Source: an uncultured Flavobacteriales bacterium (lineage in GTDB: Bacteria > Bacteroidota > Bacteroidia > Flavobacteriales_D > CALLUQ01). Taken from it: a stretch of DNA of 33,833 bases. This document shows, piece after piece, positions 18,483 through 27,340 of this stretch. Under the pieces are notes generated by a model, which was given only the letters and a program-made list of their open reading frames with translations, was not told where the DNA came from and did not search any database. Each line of letters starts with the position of its first letter. Position 1 is the stretch's first letter. A program made the translations under genes and the position numbers. The DNA lies in assembly GCA_938010565.1 (NCBI GenBank), contig CALLUQ010000065.1:1-33833 (forward strand). The letters run 5' to 3'.

Positions 18483-19712
18483 ATGACTGATCTTTTAGCC
18501 CGATTCGAAAACAGACAACCTGAAATTGTTTTTGAGTGGAAAGATGCCGAAACGGAAGCCGAAGGCTGGGTGGTGATCAACTCTTTGAGGGGAGGAGCTG
18601 CCGGTGGTGGCACGCGGATGCGAAAGGGGCTTGACAAACGGGAAGTGGTGAGTCTGGCAAAAACCATGGAGGTGAAATTTACGGTATCCGGCCCACCGAT
18701 CGGAGGAGCTAAGTCAGGGATCAATTTTGACCCTGCCGATCCGCGTAAAGCGGGCGTTCTCCGCCGTTGGTACAAAGCAGTAACGCCTTTGCTAAAATAT
18801 TACTACGGAACAGGTGGCGATCTGAATGTGGATGAGATCCATGAAGTTATTCCAATTACGGAAGACAATGGGGTATGGCATCCGCAGGAAGGGGTACTCA
18901 ACGGCCACTTTCAACCCCGCGAAGTTCAAAAAATAAACTGTATTGGCCAGTTGCGGCAAGGAGTGATCAAGGTGCTTGAAGAAGAACGATACAGCCCGGA
19001 TGTAAACCGCAAATACCGAGTGGCCGATATGATTACCGGATATGGCGTAGCTGAGGCGGTCCGCCACTATTACGAAGTGTACGGTGGTCATCTGAAAGGA
19101 AAAAAAGTGATCGTTCAGGGATGGGGCAATGTGGGTTCTGCCGGTGCCTATTATCTCGCCCGGGAAGGAGCCGTGGTTGTGGGTATCCTCGATCGTATGG
19201 GAGGACTTATAAAAGAAAACGGATTTTCTTTTGAAGAGATCAGGCAGTTGTATCTTGATAAGGATGGCAACAAACTCCGGGCAAAAAGCATGCTCTCTTT
19301 TGAAGAAGCCAACCGCCGTATATGGGATGTTGCCGCCGATGTATTTTTACCTTGTGCCGCTTCCCGTCTGGTCGATAAAGACCAGGTGGAACGCCTGATC
19401 AGGGGTGGAGTTCGGGTAATGGCGCCCGGAGCTAATGTTCCGTTTGCCGATCCCGAAATTTTTTTCGGCCCCATCGCAGCATACGCCGATACAAATGTAA
19501 GCCTGATCCCGGATTTCATATCGAACTGCGGTATGGCCCGTGTTTTTAGCTACCTGATGGAGCCCGGCGATATCGACATGTCCGAAGAAGGTATATTCAA
19601 CGATACCTCCAACACCATCCGGAAAGCGATTGAAAAGGTGTATGCCTTGGATCCTTCCCAGAAAAACATTGCAAAAACTAGTTTTAAAATAGCTCTTAAC
19701 CAATTAATCTGA
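18483..19712 (+). CDS. Glu/Leu/Phe/Val dehydrogenase family protein
   Basis: GGAAGGGTRMRKG, GPPIGGAKSGINFDP, VQGWGNVGSAGAYYLA. Start at 18483 preferred over 18468 because of the promoter position. Confidence 0.88.
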   Translation: MTDLLARFENRQPEIVFEWKDAETEAEGWVVINSLRGGAAGGGTRMRKGLDKREVVSLAKTMEVKFTVSGPPIGGAKSGINFDPADPRKAGVLRRWYKAVTPLLKYYYGTGGDLNVDEIHEVIPITEDNGVWHPQEGVLNGHFQPREVQKINCIGQLRQGVIKVLEEERYSPDVNRKYRVADMITGYGVAEAVRHYYEVYGGHLKGKKVIVQGWGNVGSAGAYYLAREGAVVVGILDRMGGLIKENGFSFEEIRQLYLDKDGNKLRAKSMLSFEEANRRIWDVAADVFLPCAASRLVDKDQVERLIRGGVRVMAPGANVPFADPEIFFGPIAAYADTNVSLIPDFISNCGMARVFSYLMEPGDIDMSEEGIFNDTSNTIRKAIEKVYALDPSQKNIAKTSFKIALNQLI

Positions 19713-19716
19713 AGTT

Positions 19717-21222
19717 TTGGAAACGTTTATTGTTATTGTATTTGTTCTTGGCTATCTGATGATAGCGCTCGAACACTCTGTTAAGGTAGATAAAGCAGCA
19801 TCGGCCCTTCTTATCGGGATGATATGTTGGGGGATGTATGCCCTTAACCCTTCGGGGTTTTTGCTGGTCGATAACGACCCGGATAAATATCCTACCATTG
19901 AACAACACATTGCCGAAAACCAGGAAGTACTCGATCAGGATGCTGCCACAGAAACAGGCAATGCGTTGCAAACGGATAAAACCATCATCTTTTTTGATGA
20001 AGTAGTAAACGAATACAACCGTGAAAACGGCGTTGCCAAATCTGAAAAAAGAGAAGCCGAGTTATCGACCAAAACACAGCTCACACATTATGTGGAGCAC
20101 GGCTTAATTCATCACCTTTTTGAAATATCCGGCATCCTCTTTTTCCTTCTGGGAGCCATGACCATTGTAGAGGTAGTGGATGCACACGGCGGATTTTCGA
20201 TCATCACCGATAAGATCACAACCACCAATACGGTAAAACTTTTATGGATCATTTCGGCGATCACGTTTTTCTTTTCTGCTGCACTCGACAACCTGACCAC
20301 GTCCATTGTGATGATATCGGTGCTGCGGAAGCTGATCTCGGACCAGAAAACCCGTTGGTACTTTGCCGGATTTGTCATCATTTCCGCAAATGCAGGTGGA
20401 GCCTGGTCGCCCATCGGAGATGTAACCACCACGATGTTATGGATCAAAGGCCAATTGCCTCATACCATCGACATCATCACCGGACTGATCTTGCCAAGTT
20501 TGGTTACCATGATCGTTCCGTTGATCATCGCTTCTTTTACATTCAAAGGAAAGATCGAACGGCCGGAGTTGGCCGATGGAGCCAGCCATGGTGCCGGTCT
20601 GAAAAGCAGTGAAAAGACATTTATTTTTGGGTTGGGATTAGCCGGTTTGATTTTTGTACCGATTTTCAAAACCGCCACCCACCTTCCTCCTTTTATGGGG
20701 ATGATGCTGAGTTTAGGGGTGATCTGGACTGTTGTTGAATTGATGCACCGCAAAAAGAGTCCAAAGAAAAAGAAAGAGTTTTCACCCTTGACGATCCTTC
20801 AAAAGATCGATACTGCAAGTGTGCTTTTCTTTTTGGGTATCCTTTTGGCCGTATCGGCATTACAGGAGATCGGATACCTAGCTAAAGTGGCCCTCTTCCT
20901 GAATGAAAGTTTAGGCAACATATACGCCATCAATGTTGCCATAGGGTTCCTTTCCGCCATTGTGGATAACGTACCGTTGGTGGCTGCGGCCCAGGGAATG
21001 TACGATATTGCGGATTCCGGAGTGTATCAGGCCGGCGGAGAGTTCTGGAAATTCCTCGCTTACTGCGCAGGAACCGGAGGGTCTGCTTTGATCATCGGGT
21101 CTGCCGCAGGGGTAGCCGTAATGGGGCTGGAAAAAATTTCTTTCGGCTGGTATTTAAAAAGAATGAGCCTTTTGGCCATTGCCGGTTACCTTGCCGGAGC
21201 CGGTGCCTATTTGCTGTTTTAA
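19717..21222 (+). CDS. nhaD: Na+/H+ antiporter NhaD-type
   Basis: LFFLLGAMTIVEVVDAHGGF, DNLTTSIVMISVLRKLI, ANAGGAWSPIGDVTTTMLWI, DNVPLVAAAQGMY. TTG start. Confidence 0.92.
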   Translation: METFIVIVFVLGYLMIALEHSVKVDKAASALLIGMICWGMYALNPSGFLLVDNDPDKYPTIEQHIAENQEVLDQDAATETGNALQTDKTIIFFDEVVNEYNRENGVAKSEKREAELSTKTQLTHYVEHGLIHHLFEISGILFFLLGAMTIVEVVDAHGGFSIITDKITTTNTVKLLWIISAITFFFSAALDNLTTSIVMISVLRKLISDQKTRWYFAGFVIISANAGGAWSPIGDVTTTMLWIKGQLPHTIDIITGLILPSLVTMIVPLIIASFTFKGKIERPELADGASHGAGLKSSEKTFIFGLGLAGLIFVPIFKTATHLPPFMGMMLSLGVIWTVVELMHRKKSPKKKKEFSPLTILQKIDTASVLFFLGILLAVSALQEIGYLAKVALFLNESLGNIYAINVAIGFLSAIVDNVPLVAAAQGMYDIADSGVYQAGGEFWKFLAYCAGTGGSALIIGSAAGVAVMGLEKISFGWYLKRMSLLAIAGYLAGAGAYLLF

Positions 21223-21284
21223 CGATTTACTCCTTGGGTGGTGATACTGAAACACGAAGAACAAGCGTTACATAAGCATACATT

Positions 21285-22007
21285 ATGAAATTTTATTTGC
21301 TCTTCAATCAAATTACTCAAGGGGGTACTTCTGTGGTCGATTCTCTTGTCAACCATGCAGAGGATCGGGCAGTCGTCACCCAAACTGTTTTTGAGATGAT
21401 CATGGACAGCGGTTTGTCGACCCTGATTACCATGATCCCACTGGCTTTATTGCTTGTTTCGGCCATTTATATTTCTTTATTCCGCTTCATGGCTATTCGG
21501 CGTGCGGCAGCTCCCGACGGGCATTTTCATGAAAAACTGCGGGATTATATGATGGATGGTAAAGTAGAAGCCGCAAGTAAATTGTGTGCTTCTACCGATT
21601 CTCCATCTGCACGGTTGCTTGAAAAGGGGATCCGGCACATTGGAAAGCCTATGAATGACATTCGTACCGCCATAGAAAACTCGGGAAAGCTGGAAATTTT
21701 TAATCTGGAACGTGGTTTGTCTACTTTGGCAACCATTGCAGGTGCAGCACCCATGATCGGTTTTCTTGGAACGGTAATCGGTATGATCATTACTTTTCAT
21801 GCTATAGCCGTTTCGCCAAATGTGGAGATCGGTGCTCTTTCAGGCGGTATCATGCAGGCCATGGTAACTACGGTTGCCGGTTTGATCATTGGTATTCTTG
21901 CTTATGTTTGCTACAATATGCTGGTCACCAAAGTGGGCAAAGTAATCCATCAAATGGAAGCTTCCGAGATTGAGTTCATGGACTTGCTTCAGGAACCGGG
22001 CAAATAA
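21285..22007 (+). CDS. exbB: ExbB/TolQ/MotA-family proton channel
   Basis: LERGLSTLATIAGAAPMIGFLGTVIGMIITFHAIA...GGIMQAMVTTVAGLIIGI. Confidence 0.92.
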   Translation: MKFYLLFNQITQGGTSVVDSLVNHAEDRAVVTQTVFEMIMDSGLSTLITMIPLALLLVSAIYISLFRFMAIRRAAAPDGHFHEKLRDYMMDGKVEAASKLCASTDSPSARLLEKGIRHIGKPMNDIRTAIENSGKLEIFNLERGLSTLATIAGAAPMIGFLGTVIGMIITFHAIAVSPNVEIGALSGGIMQAMVTTVAGLIIGILAYVCYNMLVTKVGKVIHQMEASEIEFMDLLQEPGK

Positions 22008-22019
22008 AACCGCTACCGC

Positions 22020-22427
22020 ATGAATTTAGGGTCCGGAAATAAGGTTGATCCGTCTTTCAACATGTCGTCGATGACCGATCTGGTTTTCCTTCTGTTGATT
22101 TTCTTTATCATCCTTTCCACCATGATCGCTCCTCCTGCGGTAAAGGTGAATTTGCCCAATGGCAATCCTCCGCAAGGAAAAAACACGCCAAAAGTAAGCC
22201 TTACCATTGATAAGGAACTGAATCATTATATCAACAAACAAAAGGTAGATCCGGAAGCATTGGAGCAGTACTTGGCTACCTTCATTCCAACGGCAATGGA
22301 AGGTACGGAGAAACCCACCATCGTTTTGCACGTAGATAAGAGTGTTCCTACCGGAATTACCACCAACGTTTTGGTGATTGCTCGTAAGAACGAATGGAAT
22401 ATTGGTATTGCGACCGATGGCAAATGA
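22020..22427 (+). CDS. exbD: ExbD/TolR-family biopolymer transporter
   Basis: PSFNMSSMTDLVFLLLIFFIILSTM N-terminal TM signature. Confidence 0.92.
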   Translation: MNLGSGNKVDPSFNMSSMTDLVFLLLIFFIILSTMIAPPAVKVNLPNGNPPQGKNTPKVSLTIDKELNHYINKQKVDPEALEQYLATFIPTAMEGTEKPTIVLHVDKSVPTGITTNVLVIARKNEWNIGIATDGK

Positions 22428-23193
22428 CAGGGTTATGAAACGGTTGGATCTTCAACAAATAGAGCAGAAAGAAAAGCGGCGTTCTCAAATCATTACTTCC
22501 ATTATTCTTGGCGCAATTCTAGCCATCATCTTTTTTCTCCCGGCTTTTAGCTATCCCGATCCTCCGATCGAAGAAAAGGAAGTGATCATGTTCGATTGGA
22601 GTGCTGCTGCTTCGGGCGGAGGGACTGAAGCCGAGATGGAAGCTTCTGCGGCTTCTGCTGCGGAAGAGGTAGAGCAGCCTTCTGCTCCGGAAGACCGTCA
22701 GGCCGATGTCATATCGGAAACGGAAGTTTCGGATGAGGCTCCCGTAGATGCCAAACCACATGTAAACGACAACCCTGTTGACGATAAACCCACTGTGGAT
22801 CCGGGGTCGCTTTACCCTGGCGACAAAGGCAGCAGCAACAACAACAGTGCAGGCGGAGGCACAGGCTCAGGAGACAGCAACGGATCGGGTACCGAATCGG
22901 GTTCGGGTACCGGAATGGGAGGCGATGGCTATTCGCTTGCGGGTCGTGGCATTGTGAACAAACCGGTTATCCATGGCTCGTTTCAGCAGGAAGGTACGGT
23001 GGTGGTCGATATTTTTGTTGACCGGCAGGGCCATGTTGTTCGTGTAAAAGCAAACCGTCGTAAATCAAATACTTCCAGCAGCGAGTTGATCTCACGGGCT
23101 GAAGCTGCCGCTAAAAAAGCCCGGTTCAGTGTAAAGCCGGATGCTGCGATCGAGCAAAAAGGGACCATTACTTTTGTGTTTAGAAAAGGCTGA
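22417..23193 (+). CDS. TonB-like energy transducer with Gly/Ser-rich linker
   Basis: N-terminal TM, acidic/Gly-Ser linker, C-terminal VVDIFVDRQGHVVRVKANRR...AKKARFSVKPDA...GTITFVFRKG. Alternative start 22435. Confidence 0.85.
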   Translation: MANDRVMKRLDLQQIEQKEKRRSQIITSIILGAILAIIFFLPAFSYPDPPIEEKEVIMFDWSAAASGGGTEAEMEASAASAAEEVEQPSAPEDRQADVISETEVSDEAPVDAKPHVNDNPVDDKPTVDPGSLYPGDKGSSNNNSAGGGTGSGDSNGSGTESGSGTGMGGDGYSLAGRGIVNKPVIHGSFQQEGTVVVDIFVDRQGHVVRVKANRRKSNTSSSELISRAEAAAKKARFSVKPDAAIEQKGTITFVFRKG

Positions 23194-24407
23194 TGACTTA
23201 CGAGGAAACGCTGGACTATCTGTATTCGCGGCTTCCTTTTTTTCAACGCATAGGCAAGGCGGCTTACAAGGCTGATCTGAGCAACACCATCGCGCTGTGT
23301 AAGTTATTGCAAAACCCGGAAGAAGCGTTTCCGACCGTTCATGTGGCTGGCACCAATGGCAAAGGGTCGGTGAGCCATATGATTGCTTCGGTATTGCAGG
23401 AAGCAGGATATAAAACAGGGCTTTATACTTCTCCGCACCTGGCCGATTTCAGAGAGCGCATCCGCATGAACGGGCAGTTAATGCCCCGGCAGGCGGTTAC
23501 CGACTTTGTAACGGCCTATAAAGATGGTTTTGAACCCTTGCATACTTCTTTTTTCGAACTCACGGTAGGCATGGCCTTTCATCACTTTCGCGAAGAAAAA
23601 GCAGACATTGCTGTCATCGAAGTGGGCTTGGGGGGCCGGCTGGATTCTACCAATGTAATTGGCCCGGAAGTAAGTGTTATCACCAACATCAGCCTCGATC
23701 ACACCCACCTGCTCGGAAATACCATCGCACAGATCGCTGCTGAAAAGGCCGGTATTATCAAAGAAAATACACCGCTTGTAACCGGCGAGCTACACCCTGA
23801 AGCGGCCGAAGTGATCCGCAGACGTGCAAGGGCTTTGCGGGCTACTGTTCATCCGGCCGACAAGGCTTTGCCAGATTATACGACCGATTTACACGGTAGT
23901 TTTCAAAACATTAATGTACAAACGGCCCTACAGGCCATCCGGCAGCTGCGTTTGAAGCATTGGCACATTTCGGACGAACACCTGCGCTTAGGGCTCCGGA
24001 AGGTGGTTTCCAATACCGGGTTGCGTGGCCGTTGGGAAACCCTGCGTACCATGCCCAAAACCATTGCTGATATCGGCCACAATGAGGCCGGTATCCGGGC
24101 CATTCTCGGTGAGTTGGAAAAAGAGGTGTTTGAGCAACTTCATTTTGTGCTGGGAATGGTGGAAGACAAAGAGGTAGAAAGGATCTTACCGCTTCTCCCC
24201 AAAAACGCGCTTTATTATTTCTGTCAGGCAGGTATTCCCCGGGCGCTGAATCGGGACCAACTGAAAGAAAAAGCTTCCGGGTACCATATTAAAGGGTTGA
24301 GTTATGTTTCCGTGGCTGCTGCTTTATCGGCTGCAAACGCCGCTGCTGCTGAAAACGATCTTATTCTTATTGGAGGAAGTGCATTTGTTGTAGCAGAAGT
24401 CCTATAA
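23193..24407 (+). CDS. folC: Bifunctional folylpolyglutamate/dihydrofolate synthase
   Basis: HVAGTNGKGSVSHMIASVLQEAGYKTGLYTSPHL, EVGLGGRLDSTNVI. 1-nt overlap with the upstream gene. Confidence 0.94.
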   Translation: MTYEETLDYLYSRLPFFQRIGKAAYKADLSNTIALCKLLQNPEEAFPTVHVAGTNGKGSVSHMIASVLQEAGYKTGLYTSPHLADFRERIRMNGQLMPRQAVTDFVTAYKDGFEPLHTSFFELTVGMAFHHFREEKADIAVIEVGLGGRLDSTNVIGPEVSVITNISLDHTHLLGNTIAQIAAEKAGIIKENTPLVTGELHPEAAEVIRRRARALRATVHPADKALPDYTTDLHGSFQNINVQTALQAIRQLRLKHWHISDEHLRLGLRKVVSNTGLRGRWETLRTMPKTIADIGHNEAGIRAILGELEKEVFEQLHFVLGMVEDKEVERILPLLPKNALYYFCQAGIPRALNRDQLKEKASGYHIKGLSYVSVAAALSAANAAAAENDLILIGGSAFVVAEVL

Positions 24408-24421
24408 TTCTTTACGGAAGG

Positions 24422-24452
24422 TTTGGCAGAAAAAATAATTGATCTATATTTG
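24422..24452 (+). promoter_or_regulatory. TTTG-N19-TATATTTG promoter for tRNA-Val
   Basis: TTTG 24422-24425 and TATATTTG 24445-24452, exact 19-nt spacing, about 55 bp upstream of the tRNA. Confidence 0.7.
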
Positions 24453-24507
24453 CAAGCTCAATGCAAAGCCTGATCGGTTATCGGAGGGTTTTAAAGTATT
24501 GAAATTC

Positions 24508-24581
24508 GGGCTCTTAGCTCAGTTGGTTAGAGCACCTGCCTTACAAGCAGGGGGTCACTGGTTCGAATCCAGTAGGGCCCA
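24508..24581 (+). tRNA. tRNA-Val (anticodon TAC)
   Basis: Complete cloverleaf: acceptor GGGCTCT/AGGGCCC, D arm GCTCAGTTGGTTAGAGC, anticodon arm CCTGC-CTTACAA-GCAGG, T arm CTGG-TTCGAAT-CCAG. CCA not encoded. Confidence 0.96.
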
Positions 24582-24594
24582 CACTGAAAATCAG

Positions 24595-24630
24595 AAGGTT
24601 ACGATTGAATGAAAATCGTAACCTTTTTTA
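24595..24630 (+). terminator. Intrinsic terminator after tRNA-Val
   Basis: Perfect 12-bp stem AAGGTTACGATT/AATCGTAACCTT, 7-nt loop, then a T tract. Confidence 0.85.
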
Positions 24631-24697
24631 TTTGTAAGCAATTAGAAAACATTTATGGGTTTTAAACGGCTTCATTTGACGCCATTCGAATAGAACC

Positions 24698-24925
24698 CTA
24701 TTTCCTCTGACCAAACCCCACCAAGGCAAAATTCTGTTTATCCTTCCCCCAAATTTTCCCAGCCTTAAAAACGGCCGTTTCAACAATGTAGTTATTGGCT
24801 TTTCTACCTGTTTTTAACATGGTGAAGTGATCTGGCGTGATGCGATAGTGCATTTGCTGGTGCTCAAATTTTCTAAATCGATCTTGTGTTGATTGATCAT
24901 ATTTGAGGCCCACCGACACCGCCAT
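24698..24925 (-). CDS. Small hypothetical ORF, possibly the C-terminal fragment of a mobile-element protein
   Basis: 75 aa, no family recognised with confidence; lies between a tRNA and an integrase fragment. Confidence 0.25.
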   Translation of the reverse strand: MAVSVGLKYDQSTQDRFRKFEHQQMHYRITPDHFTMLKTGRKANNYIVETAVFKAGKIWGKDKQNFALVGFGQRK

Positions 24926-25089
24926 TTTCTTTCAAAAATTTTGCCTGCATAAATTATAAAGCATTGATTTAAAACAATATTTTCAAACGAAGTGCCCAAT
25001 TCTGTGTCATTTAAATATCAATAAACCTTGAAATTGCATCTCATTATGTGCCAAGATATGTGTCTTAAAGCATTTTTTTACGAGGCATA

Positions 25090-25365
25090 ATGGGTAATTT
25101 TTTAAGAAAGCGCGGACGAAAGTTTCACTTTCGAAAGAGGGTTCCAAAACACTATCAGGATTGGTTTAAACAAGATTATTTTCAAGTCCCTCTTGGAACA
25201 GATAGTGAAACAATCGCTATAAAAAGGGCTTCAAATTTCGACCAACTGTTAGAGGAGTTTTTGCAAGGGTTGTCCGAAGATGATTGTATTAACGATAAGT
25301 ATGCAAGACTTGTGCTGAAAGCTAAAAGAAACGGCTTTCAGTATGTTACTGTAATCGGTAAATAG
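25090..25365 (+). pseudogene. Truncated phage-type integrase N-terminus
   Basis: MGNFLRKRGRKFHFRKRVPKHYQDWFKQDYFQVPLGTDSETIAIKRA resembles the N-terminus of tyrosine integrases (DUF6538-like); no catalytic domain follows. Confidence 0.6.
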
Positions 25366-25575
25366 TGCCCGGTCGAAAATCAAATCTTTCCCAAAATCCA
25401 ACATCAAAAAATAGCTCATTTTTTGCATTTTTTTGACCAAAATTTAGCCGTTCTCTTTTTTTGTGGCACTGTAAACCAATGACAGAGCTATTTCAGTACA
25501 AAAAAGACTGTTTTTTCTCCCATTCCGTATCAACAAGACGCACTTTCCCCAAAGTAGATCTTAATATGTTGAAAT

Positions 25576-25707
25576 TCAAGCCACTTTTTTTAGCACCTGT
25601 TCTCTTCGGAGATATTCGCCCAACTTGTGGAAGTTATACACCAGAGCACTCAGAGCCGCATAACATTTAAAATTTTTCACCCCTTTATCCGGACATCGAT
25701 TCAAGTG
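25576..25707 (-). pseudogene. Transposase C-terminal remnant (IS1182/ISNCY-like)
   Basis: Minus-strand reading HLNRCPDKGVKNFKCYAALSALVYNFHKLGEYLRREQVLKKVA*; not in the ORF track. Confidence 0.6.
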
Positions 25708-25910
25708 TATTGTTACTCATCTTTTGTTTCCCCCCACACGAGTTATACAATCAACAAAAAGACACGAGAAAATATTCCTATATCTTATTTACAATCACGG
25801 GTTGTAACAGTGCTTTAATCCGGAGTCAACAAAAATATTCACCTTTTGTTCTTTTATTTTGGAAATAAGCAGGTATCGAAGTCCTGGAGCGAGGCTTTAC
25901 CTCTTTAAAT

Positions 25911-25942
25911 ATTGACAATATATAAAGAGTTTTGTATTTTTG
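25911..25942 (+). promoter_or_regulatory. TA-operon promoter (TTG-N20-TATTTTTG) with overlapping palindrome ATATTG-A-CAATAT (25909-25921)
   Basis: -7-like TATTTTTG at 25935-25942; perfect 6-1-6 palindrome on the -33 element. Confidence 0.55.
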
Positions 25943-25967
25943 TATTATTAAAATGGAGTTTTATGTT

Positions 25968-26231
25968 ATGGCCAAAACAGAGACAATAAATATTGCGCTG
26001 ACTGATGAAATGAAAAAATTCGTCGCAAGTCAATCCGGAAACGGAACACTATATGCTACACCGAGCGAGTATGTTCGCGACCTTATTCGTCATGAAAGCG
26101 AGCGTTTGGAAGCGGCTCGTCTAAGAAGGTCTGTTATTGAGGGCTATCAGGATGTAATACATGGCCGTGTTCAAGAGTTTTCAGGTGATTTGACGGCTGA
26201 TTTAAAGGCGTATAGGAAGCGCAAAGGCTGA
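25968..26231 (+). CDS. ParD/CopG-like antitoxin
   Basis: MAKTETINIALTDEMKKFVASQ...YATPSEYVRDLIRHE ribbon-helix-helix pattern; stop overlaps the toxin start. Confidence 0.88.
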   Translation: MAKTETINIALTDEMKKFVASQSGNGTLYATPSEYVRDLIRHESERLEAARLRRSVIEGYQDVIHGRVQEFSGDLTADLKAYRKRKG

Positions 26232-26581
26232 TGACAAAGCTTCTTCTGACAGACAGGGTATTGGATGATCTTCAGGATATTTATGATTTTTCCTTTGCGG
26301 AATGGGGTGAAAAAACGGCTGTAAGGTACATTCGGCGTTTTGAAGACTGCTTTTCTCTTCTTCAAGATAACGAGGGGCTTTTAAAAATTAATAAAGCCGT
26401 ATCTTCCAAATTTCTTGTATATCCTGTTCAAAAACATTTTCTGATTTGTGACATAATCAATGATGCTGTTTGTGTACTCACTGTCCAACACACTTCCATG
26501 AACCTTTTGGAGCGTTTGCAAAAACTTGAGCCTACATTAGACGCTGAGGCCGAGGCATTGTACAAAAAGGCGAGCAGTTAA
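26231..26581 (+). CDS. ParE/RelE-superfamily toxin
   Basis: LTDRVLDDLQDIYDFSFAEWGEKTAVRYIRRFEDCFSLL...; TGATGA overlap with the antitoxin. Confidence 0.85.
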   Translation: MTKLLLTDRVLDDLQDIYDFSFAEWGEKTAVRYIRRFEDCFSLLQDNEGLLKINKAVSSKFLVYPVQKHFLICDIINDAVCVLTVQHTSMNLLERLQKLEPTLDAEAEALYKKASS

Positions 26582-26657
26582 TATCGGGATTTCGTTAAGA
26601 TTTCCCAGTGTTCATAAAACTGTTTTCGGAGGCATTTGAGTCTTTCTTCAATTGCGT

Positions 26658-26813
26658 TTACGATGCAAGTAGATGCACTATCATCCGGTAGGATTTGCTG
26701 TATGCCTCCATAAGACCGCCGATCCGTATCAGTTCGCCCTCCAGCACATGAAGCTGTTTATGTATGTCCGACATTTTTTCATTTCCTATCTTGCTTGTTT
26801 TTGTGCTCACCAT
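26658..26813 (-). CDS. Small ORF (51 aa) coupled to the integrase fragment
   Basis: ATGGTGA overlap of the integrase stop; MVSTKTSKIGNEKMSDIHKQLHVLEGELIRIGGLMEAYSKSYRMIVHLLAS. Confidence 0.4.
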   Translation of the reverse strand: MVSTKTSKIGNEKMSDIHKQLHVLEGELIRIGGLMEAYSKSYRMIVHLLAS

Positions 26814-27214
26814 ATTTTTTGTGCGATTTCCCGCTCCTCTGCGCCGGCAATGTTGAGATAAATTTCGGTGGTTTTTAATGAGCTGTGACCGAGCCATTTT
26901 TTGACCAAAGTAAGAGGGGCTTTCGTTACCGCATGTACGGCAAAGCCATGTCGCAACCCTTTAGCACAAGATCGTATGCCGCTGATTTTGGCTTCTTCCA
27001 TAGCACTCTTGATCTGCCTGGAAGCCGTGCGTAGAGAAAACCGCCATAAACTTGCCCCCACCTGAAACCGCATCTCACGAATGTAATCTTCCAAATCTTT
27101 GAGTAGAAATTCGGGCAAGGGGATTTCGCGATAGATTCCCCGCTTACGTTTTTTAAGGCTTTCAATAACCACCGTACCATTGGGGATATCAATGCTATCA
27201 GTTGTTGAACCCAA
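26807..27214 (-). pseudogene. Tyrosine recombinase catalytic-domain fragment
   Basis: KGLRHGFAVHAVTKAPLTLVKKWLGHSSLKTTEIYLNIAG holds the R-H-R...H...Y-type C-terminal box; N-terminal half missing. Confidence 0.8.
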
Positions 27215-27258
27215 CCTCCGGTAGCTAAAGACCGGACTTCAAAGCCTATGAGGTTAGA

Positions 27259-27284
27259 TTCATAACAAAAATTGATGTTATGAA
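27259..27284. repeat. Hairpin TTCATAACA-N8-TGTTATGAA, possible end of the IS91-like element
   Basis: Perfect 9-bp stem between the integrase fragment and the IS91-associated integrase. Confidence 0.4.
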
Positions 27285-27340
27285 TAAAACTAACAAAAAA
27301 AGAGTAAATCGCTCCAATTCAGCCAAAACAATTGTAGCAC

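Noticed and set aside
22800-22930. Gly/Ser repeat coding stretch as a possible tandem repeat element
   Set aside because: It is the usual flexible linker of TonB-like proteins; codons vary and there is no DNA-level repeat unit.
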